A stretch of 64,000 nucleotides of DNA from Roseomonas indoligenes (GTDB taxonomy: Bacteria > Pseudomonadota > Alphaproteobacteria > Acetobacterales > Acetobacteraceae). The notes beneath the pieces are model-generated. The model ran no database searches and was not told where the DNA came from. It worked only from the letters and a program-made list of their open reading frames with translations. The translations under genes were made by a program, and so were the position numbers. The stretch spans positions 21,857 to 85,856 of the forward strand of contig NZ_JAGIZA010000019.1 of NCBI RefSeq assembly GCF_017813365.1, in the 5' to 3' direction. Shown here piece after piece: positions 50,726-59,126 of the stretch (position 1 is its first letter; the number at the start of each line of letters is the position of its first letter).

Positions 50726-50960
50726 CCAGGGGGCGCCGCCCCCTGGAACCCCCGCCAAGGGCCTGAGGCCCTTGGAACCACGTCTGGCTGCCGCCGCGCC
50801 GTCCTGGCGCGGTGTTCCTGCGCGACGGTCTGATCATACCCTTGCAGTCGCCTCGGGTCATCGACCCGAGGCGCACCGCCAGCCAAGCAAGACCATCTCC
50901 TGAAAGAAGATGATGGTGAGGGGTCCGGGGAGAGGAAGAATTCCTTCTTCCTCTCCCCGG
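50726..50960 (-). repeat. Composite hairpin element, copy 11
   Basis: On the minus strand: H1 (50960-50925) is a perfect 16-bp stem with GGAA loop, identical to copy 4, followed by ATCATCTTCTTTC. H2 is 50873-50849. H3 is 50775-50755 (CCAAGGGCC/GGCCCTTGG, compensated against other copies) and H4 50746-50726. Between H2 and H3 a different stem (CCGCGCC/GGCGCGG) replaces the outer-stem region. It starts 22 bases after the M3 peptidase stop, in sense with it. Confidence 0.88.
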
Positions 50961-50982
50961 CCACAGACCGCCACCCGAAGGA

Positions 50983-53007
50983 TCAGTCCACCAGCTCGCG
51001 CGTCCGCAGGAGCGCCGCTGTGCTCGGCGCCCGCCCCCGGAATTCCACGTAGAGCGCCATCGGGTCCCGCGTGTCGCCGGCCGAATACAGCCTGCGCAGG
51101 CGGGCGGCGGTGGCGGGGTCGAAGGGGTTCTGCGCTTCCGTGAAGGCGTCGAAGCCGTCCGCGTCCAGCACCTCCGCCCACATGTAGGCGTAGTAGCTGG
51201 CCGCGTAGCCACCGCCGGCAAAGAGGTGCTGGAAGTGGGCGGGGCGATGGCGGATGCCGATCTCGGCGGGCATGCCGATGGAGCCGAGGAACTCGCGCTC
51301 GAAGCTCTCGATGTCGATCGTCTCCGGCGCGGGGTGGCTGTGCAGCGCCATGTCGATAAGGGCGGAAGAGGTGTACTCCACCGTCGCGAAGCCCTGGTTG
51401 AAGCCGCGGGCAGCGAGGAGGCGGCTGATCAGCGCGTCGGGGATCGGCGCGCCGGTCTCGTGGTGGCGGGCGTAGAGGCGCAGCGTCTCCGGCAGCGCCA
51501 TCCAGTGCTCGTAGATCTGGCTCGGCAGCTCTACGAAATCGCGGCGCACGCTGGTGCCGGATTGCGCGGGGTAGCGGACCTTGCTGAGCAAGCCGTGCAG
51601 GGCGTGGCCGAACTCGTGGAACAGCGTCTCCGCATCGTCGAAGCTCAGCAGCGTGGGCTCGGACTTGGCGAAGTTGTTGTTGTTGACGATCACCGGGGAG
51701 ACGGGCGCGTCCAGGTTCTCCTGGTCGCGGTAGCTGCTCATCCAGGCGCCGGAGCGCTTGTCGGCGCGCGCGTAGGGATCGGCGAGGAAGACGCCGACAT
51801 GTCCGTCCGCGTCGCGCACCTCATAGGTGCGGACATCCGGGTGGTAGGACGGGGCCTCCACCTCGGTGAAGGAAAGGCCGAAGAGGCGGCCGGCGGTGTC
51901 GAAGGCGGCCTGCTGGATGTTGCCGAGGAGGAAGTAGGGCTTCAGCTCCGCCTCGTTCAGCTCGTAATCGGCCTGGCGCACCTTCTCGGCGTAGTAGCGC
52001 CAGTCCCAGGCGGCCAGATCGCCCTCGAAGTCCTCCTTGCGGGCCACGGCGAGCAGCCGGTCGCGCTCCTTCGCCGCCTTGCGCTTGGCGGGCTCCCACA
52101 CCTCCGCCAGCAGGCCCTGCACCGCCTCCACCGTGCCGGCCATGGAATCGGCCAGCCGGAACTCGGCGAAGGTGGTGTAGCCCAGCAGCTTCGCCCGCTC
52201 GGCGCGCAGGGCGAGGATCTCCGGGATCAGCGGGCGGTTGTCGTGTTCCCCGGCGTGGGTGCCGCGCGCGACCCAGGCGCGGTAGGCCGCTTCCCGCAGG
52301 TCCCGCCGGGCGGAGAAGGTGAGGAAGGGCTCGATGAGGGAGCGGGAGAGGGTGACGGCGTAGCCCGGCAGGTTCCGCTCCGCCGCCGCGCTCGCCATGC
52401 CGTCGCGCAGGAAGGCCGGCAACCCGTCCAGGTCGGCTTCCCCCAGCGCGAGGTGCCAGACCTTCTCGTCGTAGACGACGTTCTGGCCGAACTCCGTGTG
52501 CAGCGTCGCGAGGCGGGAGGAGATCTCCGTCATCCGCGCCTTCGCCGCCTCGTCCAGCGCCGCGCCGGAGCGGATGAAGCCGAGATGCGTGCGCTCCAGC
52601 AGCCGCATCCCGTCCTCCTCCAGCCCCAGCAGCGTCCGCTGCCGGTACAGCGCATCCACCCGCGCGAAGATCGCGGGGTCGAGCGAGACGCGCATCCCGT
52701 GCTCGGCCAGACGTGGGGACATCTCCGTGTCCACCGTCTCCAGCGCCTCTCCGCCGAGGCTGACGACGAGGTTGCCGAAGACGTTGCCCACCCGCGCCAG
52801 CGCCCGCCCGCTGCGCTCCAGCGCCTCGATCGTGTTGGTGAAGCCCGGCTCTGCCGGATCGGCGCCGATCGCCGCGATCTCCTCCAGGTGCTCCGCCATC
52901 GCCGCCTCAAAGGCCGGCACGAAGTGCTCGGGGCGGATGCGGTCGAAGGGGGGCAGGCCGAAGGGGGTGTCGTCCCAGGGGGTGAGGAGGGGGTTGGGCT
53001 CGGTCAT
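50983..53007 (-). CDS. M3-family metallopeptidase (oligopeptidase A / Dcp type)
   Basis: This 674-residue zinc peptidase of the thimet family has the HEFGHALH motif, with the third ligand Glu about 28 residues later in RRDFVELPSQIYEHW. The N-terminus NPLLTPWDDTPFGLPPFDRI and the segment YHPDVRTYEVRDADG...LADPYARADKRSGAW are typical of Dcp/PrlC-type cytoplasmic oligopeptidases, which finish degradation of small peptides. No signal peptide is visible. ATG 53007 is chosen over 53016 (MRGM). It is divergent from the Bug receptor gene. Confidence 0.93.
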   Translation of the reverse strand: MTEPNPLLTPWDDTPFGLPPFDRIRPEHFVPAFEAAMAEHLEEIAAIGADPAEPGFTNTIEALERSGRALARVGNVFGNLVVSLGGEALETVDTEMSPRLAEHGMRVSLDPAIFARVDALYRQRTLLGLEEDGMRLLERTHLGFIRSGAALDEAAKARMTEISSRLATLHTEFGQNVVYDEKVWHLALGEADLDGLPAFLRDGMASAAAERNLPGYAVTLSRSLIEPFLTFSARRDLREAAYRAWVARGTHAGEHDNRPLIPEILALRAERAKLLGYTTFAEFRLADSMAGTVEAVQGLLAEVWEPAKRKAAKERDRLLAVARKEDFEGDLAAWDWRYYAEKVRQADYELNEAELKPYFLLGNIQQAAFDTAGRLFGLSFTEVEAPSYHPDVRTYEVRDADGHVGVFLADPYARADKRSGAWMSSYRDQENLDAPVSPVIVNNNNFAKSEPTLLSFDDAETLFHEFGHALHGLLSKVRYPAQSGTSVRRDFVELPSQIYEHWMALPETLRLYARHHETGAPIPDALISRLLAARGFNQGFATVEYTSSALIDMALHSHPAPETIDIESFEREFLGSIGMPAEIGIRHRPAHFQHLFAGGGYAASYYAYMWAEVLDADGFDAFTEAQNPFDPATAARLRRLYSAGDTRDPMALYVEFRGRAPSTAALLRTRELVD

Positions 53008-53118
53008 GCCGCGCATACGCGGCCGATGCGGCGGGACCGTCAAGGTGCGGGCGGCCGCCCTTGCGCTTGCCCCAGGCCCCCCGCAACCTCCGGCGAGGAA
53101 ACGTCACGAGGCAAAGAC

Positions 53119-54090
53119 ATGCCCGCCCTCACGCGCCGCCGGCTTCTCGCCGCCGCGGCCGCCCTTCCCGCCCTGCCCTCCCTCGCCCAGGCCCAGGCTT
53201 GGCCGTCCCGGCCCATCCGGGTGATCGCCTCCTACGCGCCGGGCGGCGGGGTGGACGTGCCCACGCGCCTTGTCGCGGAGCCGATGGGGGCGATCCTCGG
53301 CCAGCCGCTGGCAGTGGAGAACCGGGCGGGCGCCACCGGCTCCATCGGGGCGGCCGCCGTCGCCGCCGCAGCGCCGGACGGCTACACCATCCTTTCGGAC
53401 GCATCCGGCCAGGCCCTCAACCCCGCCCTGCTGACGAACCTGCCCTTCGACTACGAGACGGGTTTCGCGCCGATCGGGCAGCTCTGCACCCTGCCGCAGG
53501 TCCTCGTCGTCCTCACCTCCGGCCCGGCGGGCCTCGCGGCGCTGTTGGCGGCGGCGCGGAAGAAGCCGGGGATGACCTACGCCTCCTCCGGCATCGCCTC
53601 CGGCCCGCACTTGGCCGGCGCGGTCCTGTCGCGCCGGGCGGATATCGGCCTCACCCATGTCGCCTATCGCGGCTCGGCGCCCGCGATGCAGGACGTGCTG
53701 GCGGGCGCGGTGGACATGGCCTTCTCCACCACGCCCCAGGCCGTGCCCCTGATCCGGGAGGGGCGGCTGCGCGCGCTGGCCGTGACCACCGCGCAGCGCC
53801 TGCCCTTCCTGCCGGACGTGCCCACCGTGGCGGAGCAGGGCTTCCCGGGCTTCGACGTGAACGACTGGGTGGCGATGTGGGCGCCTGCGGGCACCCCTGC
53901 GCCCGTGCTGGACCGCCTGAACGCCGCGCTGAATCAGGCGCTTTCGGACCCCGCGCGGCGGGACCGGTTGCTGAACGGCATCGGCGTGCTGCCCGCCGGC
54001 GGCAGCCGGGAGGATCTGGCCCGCTTCGTGACCGCCCAGCGCCTAGCGATGCGGGAGGTGGTGCGCGCGGAGAATATCCGGGTGGAGTGA
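53119..54090 (+). CDS. Tripartite tricarboxylate transporter substrate-binding protein (Bug family)
   Basis: This 323-residue periplasmic receptor has a signal peptide (TRRRLLAAAAALPALPSLAQA), then the Bug opening WPSRPIRVIASYAPGGGVDV. Conserved blocks are AGATGSIGAAAVAAAAPDGY, THVAYRGSAPAMQDVLAG and VPTVAEQGFPGFDVNDWVAM. Bug proteins bind carboxylates or other small molecules, and many have no adjacent membrane component, as here. The ligand is unknown. It ends 4 bases from a small convergent ORF. Confidence 0.92.
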   Translation: MPALTRRRLLAAAAALPALPSLAQAQAWPSRPIRVIASYAPGGGVDVPTRLVAEPMGAILGQPLAVENRAGATGSIGAAAVAAAAPDGYTILSDASGQALNPALLTNLPFDYETGFAPIGQLCTLPQVLVVLTSGPAGLAALLAAARKKPGMTYASSGIASGPHLAGAVLSRRADIGLTHVAYRGSAPAMQDVLAGAVDMAFSTTPQAVPLIREGRLRALAVTTAQRLPFLPDVPTVAEQGFPGFDVNDWVAMWAPAGTPAPVLDRLNAALNQALSDPARRDRLLNGIGVLPAGGSREDLARFVTAQRLAMREVVRAENIRVE

Positions 54091-54094
54091 GGCG

Positions 54095-54301
54095 TCAGCG
54101 CCCGATCCGCTCGGGCCCGTCCGTCTCCGCCTGGCCCTGGGGCCCGCGCTCGATCGGCTTTCCGCCGCCGAGTTCCTCCAGCTTCCGCTTCACCTTCAGG
54201 TCCTCTTCCGTCAGCGGCACCGGGTTCACCGGCGCGACGCCCGGCGGCACGGAATCACCGGGATCGTGGCCCGCGTCCCGTCCTTTGCTTCCCTGGGCCA
54301 T
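54095..54301 (-). CDS. Small hydrophilic hypothetical protein
   Basis: This 68-residue product is rich in Gly, Pro and charged residues with one predicted helix (TEEDLKVKRKLEELGGG). I do not recognise a family. The start ATG 54301 and the stop 4 bases from the convergent Bug gene give a compact fit, and no other gene occupies this strand. Coding status is moderately supported by position only. Confidence 0.55.
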   Translation of the reverse strand: MAQGSKGRDAGHDPGDSVPPGVAPVNPVPLTEEDLKVKRKLEELGGGKPIERGPQGQAETDGPERIGR

Positions 54302-54372
54302 GATGCGCTCCTTCGGCCTGTCAGAACGGGACAGCGCCGGGCGGATCGGGCGGTTGCAGCGGCCCCGCGTCC

Positions 54373-55728
54373 TCAGCCCATCAGCCGCCGGATCATGGAG
54401 AGCGGCGCCTTCGGCGGCGGGTAGCGCAGGGTGGGGTCGATCCCCGCGGGCTGGCGGAACAGGGCGCGGGCGTTGGAGAAGGCCGCGAAGCCGGCCTCGC
54501 CGTGATACCGGCCGGAGCCGCTGGGCCCGACGCCGCCGAAGGGCAGGTCCGGCACCGTGCAGTGGACGATGTGCTCGTTCACACAGAGCCCGCCGGAGGG
54601 CAGGGCGGCCGCCACCGCCTCCGCGAAGCCGGCATCGCGCGTGTGGACGTAGAGGGCGAGAGGGGAGGGGCGGCGGGCGAGGCCGGCCAGCAGGGCGTCC
54701 CGGTCCAGCCAGGTCGCCACCGGCAGGATGGGGCCGAAGATCTCCTCCTCCAGCAGCGCCGGATCGGGATCGAGCAGGACCGTGGGCTGCATGTGCAGCG
54801 CGTTGTGGTCCACGCCGCCGCCGATGGCCGTGCGGCCGCGGGGCAGCATCGCCTCCAGCCGCGCCAGGTGCCGCGCGTTCACCACGCGCTGCATGCCGCG
54901 CCCGTCCTCGCCGTAGAAGCGGGCGACCGTGGCGCGCAGCGCGTCCAGCAGGGCCTCCGCCTTGCTCTCGTGAACCAGCACATGGTTGGGGGCCAGGCAG
55001 GTCTGCCCGGCGTTGAGGAACTTCGCCCAGGCGATGCGCCGCGCGGTGGGAACAGGGTCCGCATCCGCGTCCACGATGCAGGGATTGGCGCCGCCCAGCT
55101 CCAGCGTGGTGATGGCGAGGTTGCGCGCGGCGGCCTCGGCCACCTTGCGGCCGGTCTCCGTGCTGCCGGTGAAGAAGAGGTGGTCGAAGGGCTGCGCCGT
55201 CAGCGCGGCGGCCAGCGACGGGCCGCCCTGCGCCACCGCGACATGGCCGGGGGCGAAGCAGCGCGCGACGAGCCGCGCCAGCACCTCCGCCGAGGCCGGC
55301 GCCACCTCCGAGGGCTTGAGCACCACCGCGTTCCCCGCCGCCACCGCGCTGACCAGCGGCACGAGGCAGAGCTGCACGGGGTAGTTCCAGGGCCCGAGGA
55401 TCAGCACCGCCCCGCGCGGTTCCATCCGAAGCGCCGCGCGGCCGGGGAAGTGGAACCAGCGGCCGCCCACGCGCCTTTCCCCGGCCCAGCGCGGCAGGCG
55501 CTTCAGGGCGAGCGCGATCTCCTGCCGTACCAGCAGGATCTCCGAGGTCCAGGAATCGAAGTCCGACTTGCCGAGATCGGCCCGCAGCGCGGCCAGGATC
55601 TCGCCCTCCATCGCCTCCAGCCCATCCCGCAGCGCCTTCAGCGCCGCCACGCGGGCGGGCAGGGGGCGCGTGGCGCCGGTGGAGAAATGCGCGCGGGCGG
55701 CGTCCAGCAGGGCAGCGGCTTCGTCCAT
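54373..55728 (-). CDS. Aldehyde dehydrogenase family protein (class 3/coniferyl-aldehyde type)
   Basis: This 451-residue NAD(P)-dependent aldehyde oxidoreductase has the cofactor block LILGPWNYPVQLCLVPLVSA, the NAD motif FFTGSTETGRKVAEAAA, the Glu in ITTLELGGANPCIVD and the catalytic Cys in LNAGQTCLAPNHVL. PFGGVGPSGSGRYHGEAGF is near the end. The short length and these blocks place it in the class 3 group (fatty or aromatic aldehydes). ATG 55728 has a GGGAGG box. It is divergent from the isopropylmalate-dehydrogenase-type gene with an 87-base gap. Confidence 0.92.
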   Translation of the reverse strand: MDEAAALLDAARAHFSTGATRPLPARVAALKALRDGLEAMEGEILAALRADLGKSDFDSWTSEILLVRQEIALALKRLPRWAGERRVGGRWFHFPGRAALRMEPRGAVLILGPWNYPVQLCLVPLVSAVAAGNAVVLKPSEVAPASAEVLARLVARCFAPGHVAVAQGGPSLAAALTAQPFDHLFFTGSTETGRKVAEAAARNLAITTLELGGANPCIVDADADPVPTARRIAWAKFLNAGQTCLAPNHVLVHESKAEALLDALRATVARFYGEDGRGMQRVVNARHLARLEAMLPRGRTAIGGGVDHNALHMQPTVLLDPDPALLEEEIFGPILPVATWLDRDALLAGLARRPSPLALYVHTRDAGFAEAVAAALPSGGLCVNEHIVHCTVPDLPFGGVGPSGSGRYHGEAGFAAFSNARALFRQPAGIDPTLRYPPPKAPLSMIRRLMG

Positions 55729-55815
55729 GCCCTCCCTTACCCCGCCCCGCGCCGGGAGACGATGGACGCGCCGGGGCGCCCGACCGATACAGGCAAGGCC
55801 ATAAGAGGAAACGCC

Positions 55816-56874
55816 ATGCACGTCGTCGTCCTGCCCGGAGACGGGATCGGCCCGGAGATCACGGCTGCCACCCTGGCCGTGCTGGAGGCCGCGGCCAATC
55901 GCCACGGCCTGAACATGAACCTGACCCACGAGGTGGCGGGCCACGAGAGCCTGGCGCGGCACGGCACCACGGTCCGCCCCGGCCTGCTGGAGACGGTGCA
56001 GGCGGCGGACGGGCTGCTGATGGGCCCCATGTCCACCTACGACTACCTCGACGCCAGCAAGGGGGGCATCAACCCCTCCGGCTTCTTCCGCAAGCGGCTG
56101 GACCTCTTCGCCAATATCCGCCCCGCCCGCACCTATCCCGGCGTGCCCCACCCCACGCGGCACGACTTCGACCTGGTGGTGGTGCGGGAGAACACCGAGG
56201 GCTTCTACGCCGACCGCAACATGGCCAGGGGCGGCGCGGAGATGCTGGTGACGGAGGACGTCTGCATTTCCCTCCGCCGCATCACCCGCCCGGCCTGCGC
56301 CCGCATCGCGGAGGCCGCCTTCCGCCTCGCCGCCACGCGCCGCGGCAAGGTGACGGCGGTTCACAAGGCCAATGTGCTGACCATGGGCGACGGCATGTTC
56401 CTGGAGGAGTGCCGCCGCGCCGCCGCGAACCATCCCGGCGTGGCGCTGGAGGAGGTGATCGTGGACGCCATGGCCGCCCTTCTCATCCGCGACCCGTCCC
56501 GCTTCGACGTGATCGTCACCACCAACATGTTCGGCGACATCCTCTCCGACATGACGGCCGAACTTTCCGGCAGCATCGGCCTCGGCGGCTCCGTCAATGC
56601 CGGAACGGCGCATGCCATGGCCCAGGCCGCCCACGGCTCCGCCCCCGACATCGCCGGGCAGGACCGCGCCAACCCCCTCTCCCTCATCCTCTCCCTCGCT
56701 CAACTCCTGGACTGGCACGGGGAACGCCGAGGCCAGGGCGCCTACAGCCAGGCCGCGCGGGCGATCGAGGCGGCGGTGGCGGAAGCGGTGGAGGCCGGGG
56801 AACTGACGCCGGACCTGGGCGGGCCGCTCGGCACGAAGGCGCTGGGGCAGGCCGTCGCTGGGCGGGTGCGCTAG
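55816..56874 (+). CDS. Isocitrate/isopropylmalate dehydrogenase family protein
   Basis: This 352-residue beta-decarboxylating dehydrogenase has the opening VVVLPGDGIGPEI, the substrate Arg region FANIRPARTYPGV with VVVRENTEGFYADR, the catalytic Lys in VTAVHKANVL, and the metal Asp in TTNMFGDILSDMTAELSG. The nucleotide block is AQAAHGSAPDIAGQDRANP. The ENTEGFYA segment is more like NAD-isocitrate, homoisocitrate or tartrate-type enzymes than LeuB. leuCD genes are not nearby, so a catabolic malate-type substrate is plausible. AGAGGAA precedes ATG 55816. Confidence 0.89.
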   Translation: MHVVVLPGDGIGPEITAATLAVLEAAANRHGLNMNLTHEVAGHESLARHGTTVRPGLLETVQAADGLLMGPMSTYDYLDASKGGINPSGFFRKRLDLFANIRPARTYPGVPHPTRHDFDLVVVRENTEGFYADRNMARGGAEMLVTEDVCISLRRITRPACARIAEAAFRLAATRRGKVTAVHKANVLTMGDGMFLEECRRAAANHPGVALEEVIVDAMAALLIRDPSRFDVIVTTNMFGDILSDMTAELSGSIGLGGSVNAGTAHAMAQAAHGSAPDIAGQDRANPLSLILSLAQLLDWHGERRGQGAYSQAARAIEAAVAEAVEAGELTPDLGGPLGTKALGQAVAGRVR

Positions 56875-56914
56875 GCCGGCCCCGTCCTCTCAGCCGCGGG
56901 TCCTGGGCCGGGCA

Positions 56915-58920
56915 TCAGGCCTGTGCGGCTTCATCCCGCCCCTCGCCCGGCGTCGGTTCCGGCCTGAGCGGCACGTCCAGCTCGCAGACGAGGCCGGAAG
57001 GCTTCCAGCCCAGCGACAACGTGCCGCCAAGCTGCCCGCGTACCGTGCCGTCCAGCACCCTCGTCCCGAAGCCCCGCCGCTCGGGAGGGCTCCCGAGGGG
57101 AGGTCCGCCCCTCTCCGTCCAGCGCAGGCGCAAGCGGCCGGGCAGCCTGCCCTCCACCCTCCAGGTGACCTCCACGCGCCCCTGCGGGGCCGAGAGGGCG
57201 CCGTACTTCACGGCGTTGGTGGCGAGCTCGTGGATCGCCATGGCAAGGGGCTGGGCGGCGCCGGCGGGCAGTGAGACGGGGGGGCCATCGACCTCGGCCT
57301 GCGGGCCGCTGCCGTCCCGGTCGAGAAACCCGTCAAGCTCGCCCCGCAGGAGAGACAGCAGGTCCGCACCGGCCCATTGGCGATCGGCCAGCAGCGTCTG
57401 CGCCCGGGCCAGGGCCGCCACCCGCCCCTCGATCGCGCGCGTGTAGGCGGGCAGGTCAGGGGCGCGTGTCAGCCGCAGGGCCGCCTGGACGACCGAGAGG
57501 GCGTTCTTGGCCCGGTGGTCCACCTCGCGCGACAGGAGCGCCTGCCGCTCCTCGGCCTGCTTGCGCCGGGTGATGTCCACCACGGTGCCGGAGAAGCGCT
57601 CCGGCGCCCCGCCGGGCCCGCGGGTGCAGCGGCCGCGGGCGGCTACCCAGCGGATCTCGCCCCCGGCCCGGACAAGACGGTACTCGGCCTCATAGGGCTC
57701 CCCTGTGGCCACCGTGCGCCGCATCGCGGCCTCGACGCGCGGCCCGTCCTCGGGGTGGATGGCGCGCGCGAACTCGGCGAGCGGCGCGCCGGCCGCAGCA
57801 CGGTCAGGATCCACCCCGAAGAGCCGGGCGAAGCGCGCATCGGCGTAGAGGCGGTCCTGGGGGACGAGCCAGTCGTAGAGCCCGACCATGCCCGAAGCGT
57901 CGAGGGCCAGCTGCAGCCGCCCCTCGCTCTCGCGCAGATCGGCCAGGGCCCAGGCCCGCTGCACCGCGTCCCAGGTGCGCCCGGCCGCCTCCTCGACGAG
58001 CTCCGCCTCGACCCCCCCATCCAGTGGCGCGGCCCGCCGCTGTGGACATAGAGGATGGCCGCCAGGCGGCCGGACCGGATGAGAGGTGCGACGATCAGGG
58101 CACGGGTCCCGATGCTGTCCCAGGTCGGCAAGTAGGCCGGGTGGGAGGTGCGGGGGTCCGCCTGGCAGTCCTCCACCACCAGCGTGCGCCCGGCCCGCAA
58201 TTCGGCGATGACCGCCGGACCGAAGGCATCGAGGATGCGCGCCTCGCCGGCCAGGGAGGCCACGCGTCCGGCCGTCCAGTCGCGCTCGACGGAGACCACC
58301 TCACCGGAGGCATCGATGATCCCGTAGCCGGAACGGTCCGCGCCGAGCTCCGTCCCCAGCAGTTCCGCCGCGAGGGTGGGCAGCGCATGCGGGTCGTCCA
58401 GGCCCCGGAGCGCGTCGCCGAGCCGCACGAGGAAGGCCTGCTTCCTCTCCATCAGGACCCGGGCGGTTGTCTCGGCCACGGCGCAGAACATGCCGGCGAC
58501 ACGGCCCTCCTCGTCGCGCACGGGCGAGTAGGAGAAGGTGAACCAGGTCTGCTCGTCGAAACCCCTGCGGTTCATCAGGAGCGGCAGGTCCTCACGGTAG
58601 GTCGCCACCCCGGCCATGGCCGTCTCGATCAGCGGGAGGATGTCGGGCCAGATCTCCGCCCAGATATCGTGGAAGCGCGCCCCGAGGGCGCGCGGGTGCT
58701 TCGCGCCGAGGATCTCGGCATAGGCGTCGTTGTAAAGGAAGCCGAGCTCCGCGCCCCAGGCGACGAACATCGGGAACTTGGAGCCGAGGAGCAGCTCGAC
58801 GACCGATTGGAGCCGGGGCGGCCAGCCGGCCGGATCGCCCAGGGGCGAGCTCGACCAGTCGTGCCCGCGCATCAGGGCACCGGTCTCGCCACCGCCCGTC
58901 AGGAAGGCCGGTGCCATCAC
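56915..58920 (-). pseudogene. HWE-family sensor histidine kinase split by a frameshift at a G7 run
   Basis: Two frames together make one soluble kinase of about 670 residues. The first (58920 or ATG 58917 down to about 58012) codes a PAS-like domain (FPMFVAWGAELGFLYNDAYA) and a GAF domain (TLVVEDCQADPRTSHPAYL to LAAILYVHSG). The second (about 58012 to 56915) codes a PAS domain (IRWVAARGRCTRG), the HWE kinase with REVDHRAKNALSVVQ and the ATP-binding LATNAVKYGALS. The reading frame breaks at seven consecutive C on the plus strand (58012-58018). Two fewer bases, or one more, would join them. It may be a true pseudogene, a phase-variable gene or a sequencing error. Confidence 0.85.
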
Positions 58921-59126
58921 GGGATGCGCCCCATCCGGCGGTGCCGGCTGCGGCCGTGGTTGTCGTTCTTCTCGACCATGGGGCCTATATGCCCCCTGTG
59001 CCCGGCCCTGCCAGTCGCGGCCATCCCGTCAGGCGTTCCCCATCATGCGCGCGAATGCCGGGGGCGGGCCCTCTCGCCATGCTCCGCGCCGGCCGCGTCC
59101 TGGACCAGATCCGCCGGGCGCCCGCC

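Noticed and set aside
2150..50960. CRISPR array or insertion-sequence explanation for the repeats
   Set aside because: Copies are kilobases apart with genes between them, not regular spacers. No cas gene, transposase ORF, terminal inverted repeats or target-site duplications are visible.
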